This document shows, piece after piece, positions 11,440 to 22,060 of a stretch of 64,000 bases of DNA; position 1 is the stretch's first letter; every line of letters begins with the position of its first letter. The DNA comes from Alectoria sarmentosa (Eukaryota; Ascomycota; Lecanoromycetes; Lecanorales; Parmeliaceae), in NCBI GenBank assembly GCA_009733775.1, contig WOGZ01000036.1, positions 124,001-188,000 of the forward strand, in the 5' to 3' direction. Position numbers and translations under genes: made by a program. Under the pieces are notes generated by a model. The model searched no databases, was not told the DNA's origin, and saw only the letters and a list, made by a program, of their open reading frames with translations.

Positions 11440-12620
11440 AAGATGCACGTTCGAAAAGCCACTGAAGACCTCAGAACCCTACCCCCACTCGTGCTATTAG
11501 GATTTGTGGGGGCTCGGACATGATGTTGTATTATCATGCTAATGCAAGCTAGCCATACGGCTTGATCCATCCGCCTGCATGTCGAACGATCGTCTTACCT
11601 ACAAAGTTCAGATCGACCTACAGACCGATGGATGTACATATCGCTTTTCATCACAAAATGGACGCGCGGTTGTCACCGAGGACGTCAGAACTTTATCCCC
11701 CCTCGTACCTATATGTCTGGTGGCTGCTCCGGCATTATTCTCTTGTATATGCAAGCTAGTCCCTGAAGGCGCACGTCCTAGGCCGGTTAGATGTCACGTT
11801 GGTTGGATAAGGTGCCTCGAATAGACCGCTGCTCAGCATCATATACATCCCTGCAATCTGGGGCGAATGTTCAACTGATCCGGTTGCTATCTGTACAGAG
11901 TTCGAATAATTCGGAGAGTTTATGCAAGACCCTGCACCATGCGGGTCGTTTGCCTGGTGCATATGCACAACGGGGAACTTTGAACCCGGTGGTCCGGCTG
12001 CAGATGGTTGTCATGAAAAATTGGGTGGGGTGTTTGACAGGAGATGTTCGGAGGAACTCCCGCTTTCGTTCCGGAGAGTCACTTTGACTAGAGTCCGCAT
12101 AATGCGAGATGAACTTGGAGATGCATAGATCATGCAGCATTGCATGATCGAGGGGGAGGTAAGTCCTGTGATGAGATGCAGATAGCCGTGATCCAAAACT
12201 GGGAAGTTTATTGATTGGGAAAAAGGTTATAGGAGATCGTCGGGTGTTTGGAGCATTCGGGGAATTCATGCTGACGTCTGCAGGGTGCAAGCCTTCTTAC
12301 TAGGTGCATATGCACCATGTAATCGTCAAGTGGAAAATGAGGCCCGATGATCTGACCGCATTTAATTGTGGCGAAAAATAGGAAAGCTCATTTAGAGTTT
12401 TAAATGCGGTTGAGTTCTTTGGACAAGAGATCTTCGGGTTACTTCGTGTATTTCGGGGACTTCGAAGATGCCATGCGGGAGCCTGCTGGGTGAGACCTTC
12501 CTGCTAGATGCATATGTACCATCAAAAGATCGAGGGCAACATGAATCATGGTGATCTGCCCGTAAATGGTCGTGATCAGAAACTGGGAAGCTGGTCTAAA
12601 AATTTCGAATGCGGTTACAT
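11440..12620. repeat. Degenerate tandem repeat field, units about 170-215 bp
   Basis: Two units align clearly: GAAGACCTCAGAAC at 11,464 and GAGGACGTCAGAAC at 11,678, each followed by a run of C, CTCGT, and then GCAAGCTAG at 11,544 and 11,751. Further on, the palindromic word TGCATATGCAC or a near copy recurs at about 11,958, 12,305 and 12,508. GTGATC..AAACTGGGAAG recurs at about 12,190 and 12,572. Units have drifted heavily, so copy number (perhaps five to seven) and exact period are uncertain. Confidence 0.5.
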
Positions 12621-12643
12621 GATGGAGATTTTCGGGTAAAAAC

Positions 12644-12973
12644 ATGTTCGCAGATGATTGGCCTAGATCAGCATCTTTCTGTCTCGATGCAGGCTGCATT
12701 GCAGTTGGTACTGGAGGCTGCACGTCGGGACTTGACGACCTTCACTGCGGCTCTCGGGACGAGTGCAGCCTCGGCTTCTTTGATTTCTTGCTCGACGTCT
12801 GTCACAAATTACCGCTGCATAATGTAAGTAGAGTAGCTCAAGCACGCGGCTTCGATTGTGGCGTTTACATGATTGTCTGGGCATCTCGTATTCGTTTTCA
12901 GATTCTATCAGACCTTCTCAATCTGTTCTTGTCATCACCATTGTGCAGCTTTATGTGTGCCTTCTGCGGTTGA
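12644..12973 (+). pseudogene. Possible relic of a Ulp1-type cysteine protease end
   Basis: One frame contains AQARGFDCGVYMIVWASRI at about 12,836-12,892, which matches the end of C48 (Ulp1/SENP) proteases: a Gln six residues before the catalytic Cys, then hydrophobic residues and Ala. The upstream His and Asp of the catalytic triad are not in convincing positions, and a GTAAGT lies inside the motif. If real, this would be a decayed fragment, perhaps from a transposon that carries such a protease. The match is short and could be chance. Confidence 0.25.
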
Positions 12974-12980
12974 GGCCTTG

Positions 12981-14175
12981 CTTATCTTGGTCTGCGCTTT
13001 CAATAAGAACTATTTGGAGCTCGCTTCTGGCTACCTTCGGAGATCGCCCCTGCCACCCTGCGGCCCCTGTCGTGCACTGTCTGACGAGGTCTCTGATTTG
13101 TGGATACACGTGCTGAAAGGGTGGGAACGTCTAATTATGCACGTCTATCTGGGTTTCTCGACTGCGAAGATATCACCTAGAGATTTAACACGTTCGATAA
13201 ACCACCGGGTAGCTTTGCCCTGCATGGTCGGGGCGCATCCTTGCTCGAGGGGCTTGAGCAAGAAAATCATGACCGAGTCCTGCGGAATTTGATGGCAAAA
13301 TATTATTCGACTGACACTTCCACAGTCATGGGTCCCATGAGTATTGACTTGTGCATGAATGTGAATTGTCACTGGTTTTAATGAGTGGATTTGTTGATTC
13401 GTTGATTCTTTGAGGCAAGGTCCCAAATTTATCGTCGCTGAGTCTGGAGTTGTAGATGTTCTGAACTTAGTATTCAAAAATCGCCCCTATCCTGATACTT
13501 CAAGCATTATTTTTAGCTTGAAGACATTTTCGACGATTTAGACCAAGGGTTAGCTTTGAGTGCCCAGGAGAAATTATCTGTCTGGCTAACCTCCCCGACT
13601 GATGGACTGATTATCTACCCTTATATACATTTTGAACTCAATGTTGAGAATGGCGGATATCTTTGAACCCTTTTTCAAAATGGACTGTCTTGGTTGCTGC
13701 GTGACATAGGCTTGAGGCTCCCTCCGTATTAGATTTCAGGTGGGGGGCGTAGGCTTTGATTGTGCGTCGTTCGGTCATTGTCCTCCTAAGATCATAAGCC
13801 CGCTTACTGGCCGATAAGATCATCAAGCTCCCGGGGGGGGGGAATTTGCGAAAGAGATAGGTTGGCGCTGATATCGTTGGCACAAGATCGTTATTAGGGC
13901 TGACTCTTTGCTAAGAACGGTACTAGTGCTGTTCTCACCCTAGTCTCCCGGCCAAGATCGTATGCGCCCGCAGCAGGCGCGCTCGAGAGTTTCAACTTTG
14001 CTTCCCTCATGCTCCCTCACCAAGCAATCGCCGTCGCGCCATACAAAGCTCAAGAAGCACTCTCAGCTCAAAGCTTCTGCCTCCCTTAGAAGTTACTTCC
14101 TTTTTTACTCCAAGCCTATTTCTACGGGCAGTATTGCTTTCCCAAATTGGAACCCCAGCCAAACAGCCCCCTAAA
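12981..14175. other. Intergenic, no gene recognised
   Basis: No supported coding frame. A G homopolymer of about ten bases lies near 13,835-13,845. Codon-like structure begins only at 14,176. Confidence 0.5.
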
Positions 14176-15051
14176 ATGTTGTACCTCCTTGGATTGCCTC
14201 GAGGGTTACGGGACAAATTCTAAAAGCTCGTGTTAGGGACGTGCATGATCCACCTCATCCTCGTGAAAATTCCATCCTCTTGAGCCATGAGCTCCAATCT
14301 TGGCGGGAACGAGACAGCTTATTCTGAAGATCTATACGCTGAGAGATGCGTCGGGACCGAAACCGAGCAGGGAGCTTACGACATCTCCCAAGATTTAGAT
14401 CTGGAAGATCCATGCGGTATGATACCGAGAAGCCAGTGAATAGACACAATCAATGTGCAAGGAGTTGGCACATTTTTCCGTGGGGTAGCACCGCATTGCA
14501 TGGACCTGTCAAGACTCTTTTTGCTAAAGTAGCGAGTATATGGCTCTCCTCTGAGTATCCAGGGCTGTATGCTAAGAAGCTAGCGTCTTTCTCTATGCCA
14601 CCACTGTCTTCTCATTCAAGCTCGCGCATACCTCGACGAGATTTCCAAAAAACCTTACCCCTCTGCAGCGGCAAGCTGCGAAGAACATACATCTGGACAT
14701 TAACCTCGATGTGTATGTAGAGCGTGAAACCTTGAAATGGGAAAATGGTGATGTCTCAGGCACACAGCATGAAACCTGGAATTGGAAGAGCGATGATCTC
14801 TCCGGCACACTGGCTTCACTTCCGGGTCTCCAGAATCTTCATCTGACGATCAAACAGAGCCTTCAAGGACATCTTCAAGCCTGGTTGGAGATACTGGAAC
14901 AGGGTTTCTATCCTTGTGGGAATCGAACCTTGTCAACATCCACAACTCTTTAATCAGAGAAGTCACGTTCGTTGTCGAGGAGACTGACTCGTCTAAGTCG
15001 CAACGATGGACTGGCACCGGGATATACCAGCTTCGATTTGTCGACTTGTAA
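14176..15051 (+). pseudogene. Decayed fungal F-box/DUF7730-like gene
   Basis: The ATG at 14,176 opens MLYLLGLPRGLRDKF, a typical start of fungal proteins beginning with L..LP.ELR.KIY, but a TAA follows at once in frame. Coding character then moves between frames: an acidic stretch (SEDLYAERCVGTETEQ), a region at 14,460-14,600, and a well-preserved segment at 14,620-14,950. That last segment reads YLDEISKNLTPLQRQAAK, then DVYVERETLKWENGD, and LASLPGLQNLHLTIKQSL (a leucine-rich pattern). The final part (REVTFVVEETD) is again in another frame. At least one stop and several frameshifts make a functional product unlikely. Domain family is my best guess from pattern; no intron arrangement repairs it. 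Confidence 0.6.
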
Positions 15052-15359
15052 CGGGAAGGTCTCCAGAGAATCGCAGATAGGGCAGGATATGCTAGAGTTT
15101 TGAGGGACAAGTTGCGCGCAATTTGACCTGCATCACATGCGAGTATGTGTCGGCAGACCTTTTGAAGCATCCTTCAGCCAAATCAGCGTGATCTAATGGA
15201 TGAATGGAATCATGATATCCTCGGAATCTAATCTAGTGCGACTACTAATCGCTTTGCACAGTCTACTCTCGGCATGGAGATGCTCGGCGTCCCTACTCTT
15301 GTCTCCCGATCGATTTCCGTACCCCAAAACATCCCTCTCTCCAAGTTCCATGTTTCGCC

Positions 15360-16138
15360 ATGGCCTTGGTACCCCCAGTCCCCACACCCACTATTCCAAC
15401 CATTCGCCAAGCCTCCGTATCAGACCTTGACGCCATAACCGCAGTCACGGTCGCCGCTTTCCTCTCTGACCCACAGCATTCCTACCGCTTCCCGCACGCT
15501 TCGCTCCACCTGGCTGACCAATACTATTATTGCCGCCTGAGTGTGGCCGAAAATATAACCATTGCTGCAACTGGTGCTTATTCGGTAATGATTGCTGAAA
15601 TGCCGAGTGATGAAGACGGTAGTGTCAGCCAAATTGTCGCGGTCAGTGTGTGGCGAATGTCTAGCATGCATGTGAGGAGGAAGGATGGTAAGTAGATGTT
15701 TTGATCTCCATCACCGATTACAAGAAAAAGAGAGTACCTAAAGTTGATCCATCGTTGTCGCCTTCAGTTCCAATTACGTCCGCCAGCACCGTTCATCCCT
15801 CCCCCGGCGACGTCAGCCTATCGCACATGCACGCTTGGCGCGCCGCTCTAGTGGCAGGAAAGCGCAGAATCTTCGATCCATACTACGGCGACGACCATTT
15901 CTCCCTCTACAACCTCGCCACCCATCCGAAGTACCAGCGACGAGGAGTGGGTACCAAGTTGTGTGAGTGGGGAATGGCCAGGGCGAAGGAGCAGGGCAAG
16001 GCTGTGACGCTGTTTGCTAGTCCGATGGGAGAACGGGTGTATGGGAGGTTGGGGTTTAGGGAGATCGGGGTGGTTGCGGTGCAGGTGGAGGGCGAGGAGG
16101 AGAAGGTGGAGATACCGGCGCTGGTGTGGGAGGGTTGA
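15360..16138 (+). CDS. GNAT-family N-acetyltransferase
   Basis: Two exons, 15,360-15,687 and 15,735-16,138, separated by a 47-bp intron (gtaagt...agag, phase 1), give 243 residues. The start reads TIRQASVSDLDAITAVTVAA, a standard GNAT first strand and helix. Exon 2 carries the acetyl-CoA loop YQRRGVGTKLCEWG (R/Q-x-x-G-x-G pattern), the preceding strand SLYNLATHPKY, and the final GERVYGRLGFREIG. This is the layout of fungal GNAT enzymes that acetylate small amines or peptides in the cytosol; the substrate is unknown. The ATG at 15,360 is preferred over one ten bases upstream because only it opens this frame. It lies directly after the decayed gene at 14.2-15.05 kb on the same strand but shares no visible regulation with it. 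Confidence 0.85.
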
Positions 16139-16663
16139 AGTTGATGCCTCGTTGTATGGGTGTCGAGGTTCTCGGAGATGGAGGGGAGTTGAGGGGGAGG
16201 ATGGTGGATGTGCGAACCTTTCCTTGAGGGAGAGGGAATGTGGTAAATCTTCAAGGATAGGACCCTGGTTTACGGCATTAAGAAGAACAGATACTTTCGG
16301 CCTCACATTTCGGGAGCTTCAGATGTTTCCTGGCAAGGTCACAAGATTTGCATCTGCCTTTATAGCGCCTCGCCAGCAGCATTCTGTGAGTTCCCTAGAT
16401 ATCAGACCCAGTAGTGGGACGGAACACATGTCGTTCGAACCATTTCTAAAGGCTACATGCATACTCTTACCATGGGCGCTAGAGTTCTGGCAGAACCTTA
16501 CCTTCCTCCCAGATCTATAGAAGTGCACTTGGAACCGTGCATATGAGGTGGTCAGGTCGGATTTGTTTTTGATGTGTTGATGGACATGTTGGATGGAATG
16601 GGTTTTTAATTTTGCTTGTTATTATTGTTATTAGCTATGTGGAATGTGGGATGTGGAATGTTT

Positions 16664-16715
16664 GATCCTGGAGATTCTGTCTGATTTTGGGAGTGGTAAC
16701 GTCCTTCTCCTTCTC
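16664..16715 (+). repeat. Direct repeat, copy 1 of 2
   Basis: GATC.TGGAGATTCTGTCTG...GAGTGGTAACGTCCTTCTC resembles the sequence at 17,331-17,377 over about 50 bp with scattered substitutions. The shared minus-strand reading (KDVTT) suggests a duplicated coding remnant. Confidence 0.45.
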
Positions 16716-17330
16716 TTTTTCCATTTCCTCCTTGTTTTCTTCTTCTTCTCCTTAATCGTTTGTTATAGTTTGCCTGTCCTGGGAAAGGAAAGTTTCTGGC
16801 AGTACCTCGAAGATGAGCATCGCTCATGTTGGCAAAATTACTCTTGAAGACTCCGCGTCCCGTGGCCCGAAGGCTTCACGATATTAGATTTTCATTCCGC
16901 AACCGCACTCCGTCGTATAATCTGAGGTCGGCTTTCTTGTTCGTGCTTGGCCGTTTCAGACCAGGTATTTCCCTCAACTTAGGTACCAAACGGTGATTTG
17001 AGCTAGGATATCTTGTAATATTGCTTATACTGGGTGACATGTCAGTTACGTGGCCGGTCGCCTAAGGTGGTGCGGCTGTAGAACGAAAACACCAGGAGTA
17101 GATACTCACGTATTGATTTTGTTGTGTGGAAACTTCGAGGCTAATGAACGCTTTGTGTTGGATATCAAGTTGAACTGTTGGCAGCGAAAAAGCGTTCGTG
17201 GCTGATTGCGGTAGCTTCTCAGAGTAGCCCCGAGTCACCGAAATCAAGAATAGTTTGTTGTCACCGCTCTTCATAACCAGCCCCCTATTTCCCTTCCTCA
17301 TCCTTCCTATCACCCCCCAAGTACTTGCTT

Positions 17331-17377
17331 GATCTTCGAGATCTCCGTCCTTTTAGTGGTAACATCCTTCTCGATCT
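17331..17377 (+). repeat. Direct repeat, copy 2 of 2
   Basis: Partner of 16,664-16,715: GATCTTCGAGATCTCCGTC...TAGTGGTAACATCCTTCTC. Same orientation, about 667 bp apart. Confidence 0.45.
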
Positions 17378-18019
17378 GCTTTGGCTGCTTGTTGTTGTTG
17401 CATTCGTCCTTTGTTGCGCTGCCAGTCCTTTCTCTAGTCAGTTGCTCGTTAACTGCCGCACTGGACTTGTATCTTACATGGGATCCTCATCTCTAGTTTG
17501 TGTCTTTGAGGAGGTTCCGCGAAGGCTAACGACATTGCCAGAGCATTCTGAGCGGCTTCTGTTGGTAGCTGCTCTTTGGCTTTGACGGCTTGGTATCACA
17601 GACCAGCCAGCTTCTCGAGATTCTTGACATTTGTCAGATCAGTCGTTCTGCTCTGTTGAAGCACCCAGTGGTGTCCAAGGTACAGGCTGATATGATGGGT
17701 CACTATCAGGCAGAGAAAGAAAGCTCAGAAAAAGGCTCGGAATCCTGCGAGCCCAGGTCGGGCCACTTTGGAGGAGATGAGAGGCTGAGGCGTCCGGTTG
17801 GTATCCTTCTGGAAGTGCTAATATAGGAGGATCACGTGATGTGGTAGTTTGGCGTGGGCAAAGAGATGAGCCTATTTTCGCCTTCCTCAGGCTATAACCA
17901 TGGGCTCTACGCTGCCTTTTTCTACCCACACCAGTTGTGCTTTCAATGTGGCTGAGGCGGCGCGACGCGACCCGGCATGTTGTCGTCAGAAGAAGAACGC
18001 AGCCTTGCCGATGTCGCGG

Positions 18020-18044
18020 TGATTTAGGTTCCAGGATTCTTCGG
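18020..18044 (+). repeat. 25-bp direct repeat, copy 1
   Basis: TGATTTAGGT(T)CCAGGATTC followed by TTCGG; 24 of 25 bases match the copy at 18,331-18,355. Both follow GGTG-like sequence. Confidence 0.7.
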
Positions 18045-18330
18045 CCCGTTGGAGGGAGCCCCAGTGGAGCTGACAAAATCGAACGGCTGGCGAGGGACCT
18101 CAAAGTCATCACAGGGATTATTACTGAAAGCGTCAACATATGGACGACGGCGACGGGCAAGAGAGTATATTGGAATTGTACTTGAAGGGTCTGCTGGATA
18201 TACAACGTTGTTTGAAGCGACCCTGATCATTGTGGGCTGTGGTTGTGGGCGTGCAGGCGAAATAATCGTTGAAGACTCTGGGTCAGGGGCTCTTATCCCT
18301 CCGTAGACCGTATTAAAGGGTCCAACGGTG

Positions 18331-18355
18331 TGATTTAGGTGCCAGGATTCTTCGG
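18331..18355 (+). repeat. 25-bp direct repeat, copy 2
   Basis: Differs from the copy at 18,020-18,044 by a single T-to-G change; start-to-start distance is 311 bp. Confidence 0.7.
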
Positions 18356-18918
18356 GACGGATCTGACGGTGTCAGGGGTGCTTATACGGAACGACAAGCG
18401 GATCAGCGGAGTGAAAGCCCCAACATTGAAGGCGCTGATCGAGACTTGGGTGAACTGGACGGTGAAACTTCTGATACCAGTCACCTATATTCCTGACTTC
18501 CAATGACGGTAACGGGAGCCCCAACCGACAATGAAATTATGCAATCCGATCCCGAAACGAAAGATCTGATGTTGTCCTAACACATCTCGAAGAAAATGAC
18601 GTCTTCTCGATCGAGCCAGAAAAGAGCAGTATCGAGGATAAAGACTCACGATGTTTATATATGTATGTTTATACCACCTGCAACCCAAAGGGTACTTGCA
18701 GGAAGTACTACCTGCGAGGTGCCACCATCCTAAGGATTGTTGCAAATAAATGGAAAGTGTCTACGAACGTGGGTTTAAATACGTACGAAATCCTCTCGCT
18801 TATTCGGAAGAGCTAGTGCTAGTTTCTTGCGTCTATTTGGCCATTCACCCCATCGACACAGCATTAGTGTTGAAATTTAGGCTTTTTCGCCTCCATACCA
18901 GGCGAATTTGCGGTACTC

Positions 18919-19038
18919 TTGTGTTCACTCTTCGGCGGTTATTTTCTTCATCCTTATCATTCACAGTCAAAAGGATTGTTGTGTTCACTCTTCGGCGGCT
19001 ATTTCTCTTCTCCTTGACATTCACAGCCAGAAGGGTTT
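18919..19038. repeat. 60-bp minisatellite, two clear units
   Basis: Units start at 18,919 and 18,979 with TTGTGTTCACTCTTCGGCGG and end with ATTCACAG.CA.AAGG. They are about 85% alike. The period is a multiple of three, and on the minus strand a 112-codon frame (18,845-19,183) reads through both as a 20-residue repeat containing RRRVNT. Whether that frame is expressed is unknown; no domain is recognised. Confidence 0.65.
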
Positions 19039-19933
19039 TAACCTTCATGATTTGGTGAATCTTACCCAACAGGCCTTGACACATACAGTCAGATAACTCT
19101 TCGCCTACACACACAGGTGAACTCCCCCCAACATCACTCTGTAAACTCATTACCAGAGTGTTTAATGCCTCTGAGGTCCCCACTTACATGAATAATGATA
19201 GTCATGTTTTGTGAGAGAGTGTGTCCGATCTGTGCAGAGTAACCTTTCTTGGGAGTCTCCGCCTTCACTTTACTAGACATTCACTTCCTGAGATCTGTTC
19301 TGTCTTCCTTCTCGAAGGGATTCCTGGTCTTCACGATTTATCACTCTCACAAATTAATTCAAAATATGAGCCTTCCTTTTTTTAAGAATGGTACTCACCT
19401 TCACATGGTCGCGTCCACGTTCCTCTCATTTGCATCTTGCCCAGCTGTTGACTCTCAAAGTCTACCATAATTGGCTCTTGCAGAAGAAATAGGAGTCAAG
19501 AGGCAACCTTAAAGTGAGACCGCATACATGGTCTCACTTCAGCTTCTGCTCCAGCAAACACTCTCTCATCGCGACCATCACATCCACAGCCTGCAGCCCC
19601 ACAACCTCATTCTCCACCAAACCTCAAGAAATCCGCCGAACCCTCCTCATTTTTAGATTGCGTGTTGAATGGTCAGCCGTCTCGTCGTAGCCTTCTAATA
19701 TCATTTTCGCGGCTCTTCCATTGCATCACTCTTGATTTTTTCCACATCGAAATGCTCAACGCTAGATTTCTCCTTTGTTTCAGCTTCCGGGGCGGCAAGG
19801 ATGTTGTTCTGAGTCAAATTCTATACTCCGACGATGAGTCTTATACTCCAGCAATGAGGGTGCCGCGATTGAAGATTGGCGAGGGCTTATGGAGGGTGTT
19901 AGTTGCACCAGTGGCGATGAAGGGAGGGGACGT

Positions 19934-20631
19934 TTAGCAGGCGAGGTTGTTGTTAGTGTCGTAGATGGCGGCGCGGTGGGCGGGGATGTCGATGTTAGCG
20001 ACGCCGGATTCGAGTCTTGAAACATGTTAGTCTCTCCTCTTCATACCCACGATGGAGTGCTGCAGCTTCTTGACATGCGAATTACATGTACCTCGAAGAA
20101 AAGGTCAAGGATGACTCACACGTATCAAAGAAAAATTCCCAATCCATCGAAGCCCACGGAAGCTCCCCCTTCTTTGATTTCTCCTGAAGATACTCTAGCA
20201 TCTTAACCTTGTCGCCTGTGAATTCCAAAGGGACGATCCAGTAGTCAAGAAGTCGGCTACGAACTCAGTCGCAGAGATCAGCTTCACCCGATCCCCGCAT
20301 CAAGAACCACTTTATGCACAGCGAACGTGGTCGCTCCACCACGCACGCAGCAGAGAAGGGCAGCTTGGTCGCGCAAAACAGCCCCAAGAGATATAGAGTG
20401 GCCGAAGTCGGTGGTGATGATTTCTATGCTGTCATTTGACTTAGAATAGATGGATGACGAGTAGGTAAGAGCGCTGGTCTGAAATCGGCCTTCGTTTTCT
20501 GAAAGGTAGCGATGATGGCGGAGCCTACATTCCTACGCGACCGCGCTGTTTGGAGATTAGATCTGGTGTTAGAGAAAGAGAGAGACTGTTTGAGGCCTTA
20601 CCTCAACGATGGTGGCTCTCTTGATGTGCAT
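19934..20631 (-). pseudogene. Decayed minus-strand gene, possibly BTB/POZ-like
   Basis: An ATG at 20,631 opens MHIKRATIVE, followed by a gtaagg donor and a CTAACACCAG acceptor (20,563-20,601, 39 bp). The next block contains SIEIITTDFGHSISLGAV and TTFAVHKVVLDAG; VHKVVL is the hallmark of fungal BTB domains. It then breaks, and other frames carry ISATEFVADFLTT, FTGDKVKMLEYLQEKSKK and LPWASMDWEFFFDT. A second intron (donor near 20,119, CTAAC branch, acceptor at 20,016) leads to LESGVANIDIPAHRAAIYD and a stop at 19,934. Splice signals survive but at least two frameshifts and stops interrupt the body. Downstream order of blocks does not fully match a BTB fold, so the family call is tentative. Confidence 0.5.
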
Positions 20632-21645
20632 CTCGCTTATATAACAATAGTAGCGTGACTTGAGGTTTGTGGTCTAACTCAAATAGAAGTAGGTCCCGAG
20701 TGTGAAGTATCTGGCTGGTCGGGGTGATCTCGTACACTGTATACCAGAAGTAGAATATACGTAGCAGCTGATACCTAACCACACCACAATTCTTCCTTTG
20801 AGATGCACTAAAGCAAGCTGAGTTAAGCCTGTATGGTATGCGCATGGAGTCCATGGACTCTATGGATGACACACTCCACCCGAGGACGGAGGCTTTCCTT
20901 CGCCAGGATCGGATGAAAATCTATGGAAGGCAAGGCTAATGGTCTTTTGTGTTTGACAAAAAGGCTTGAGTGAACGATGAGAGGCTCTTGCTATCAAAGG
21001 AAAAGGCTAACGAAGCAAAATAAACGGCCAAATTACCTACACATTTATTGCGGCCCAAATTCTGAGTATTTGGGTGCAAGGAAGTACAAACGAACCTGCT
21101 ATTCATCATATATCACAAATTCAAATACACAAGTACAGAAGACATTATGTCTCCTACAGCCTACAACATGGCTATCTTTTTCCTCCCATCCGATCTGTGT
21201 AGTCATCATCCTGTGTAGAGCGATATCCACATTTCCCGAAGCGAACTTCGATCCGCAAATCCAAATATATCCAAAAGACTGATTGTTGGCTATGTTGATG
21301 CTGTCGTGGCTGGTTGGGCATCGTCCAAGTCAATTCTCCTCACTCAATGGTAGAGCCGGAGCGGATTTGCTCCTTCTGCATCGCATCAAATGACGTGGGC
21401 GGGGAAGGAACAAAAGCTGCATTGAGATGTCTTTTTGCAAAAGAGCGATGTTGGAGTGAGCGTAAGTCGGGGTATCCCCTCGCGTGGTTGCCAAAAATGG
21501 CAGTGTAGCGATACTGGAATTGTAGCCTGTAGCGACTGTCCTCATAAACCCTTAGAATGTCATTCCTTCTTGCACAGGTGATTTGCGCTCATTCGGCCCC
21601 TTCAACTGCAATGCACCACCTTTGCTCATTCAACGCCGGATTTCT
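20632..21645. other. Intergenic, no gene recognised
   Basis: About 1 kb without a supported frame. It separates the minus-strand pseudogene from the ankyrin remnant at 21.65 kb. Confidence 0.5.
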
Positions 21646-21960
21646 TCATTCTGCAAAATTTGTGCCACGGTCTTGTTCTTGAGCTTTCTCGAACAACACG
21701 TTGCAGTCTTTCCTTGTACGTTTTGCATCAGCCTCGGCGCCCTCATCTAGCAGCAACCGTATGATTTGTTCATTACCATTACTAGCCGCTCCATATAGTG
21801 CTGTCCCACCATTCTCGTTCCTCATATGAAATAAAATTCCTTTGAACATCAGTCGCCGTACTGCATCTTCTTCCCTAAACATGTTGCCGAATGTAACGCC
21901 GTTTCTGTCCCACATCATTGATAACGTTGGAGTTCTTACGCGCGATATCGACTCTCTTCT
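21646..21960 (-). pseudogene. Broken ankyrin-repeat tail
   Basis: The main minus frame reads FREEDAVRRLMFKGI, NGGTALYGAASNGNEQII and RLLLDEGAEADAK, a good ankyrin repeat, and ends at 21,646. Immediately upstream, ankyrin pieces lie in other frames: KKLFEKRVDIARKNSN in one and ETALHSATCLGKKMQ in a third. No splice pair joins them, so two frameshifts are likely. It follows on the same strand, about 100 bp after the stop of the N-terminal-domain gene at 22,061-23,157, and was probably its C-terminal part. Confidence 0.65.
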
Positions 21961-22060
21961 CAAACAGTTTCTTTTATCGCTGGTGCGTCTCTATCATAAC
22001 ATGAGGTGAAATATTGAGTTGAGGCGCGCTTCCAAAGAGCGGGTATGTAATTCGGCAGGC

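Larger units (their letters stand above)
16139..18844. other. Gene-poor region with decayed minus-strand coding traces
   Basis: No intact gene. On the minus strand, around 17,330-17,620, frames give Lys/Glu/Gln-rich coiled-coil-like sequence ending KDVTTKRTEISKIKQ. A similar tail (KDVTTPKIRQN) is read at 16,665-16,720. Another minus frame at 17,062-17,313 contains KSGDNKLFLISVTRGYSEK and ends at a possible donor (gtgagt). These may be pieces of one duplicated, broken gene; I do not recognise the family. Confidence 0.35.
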
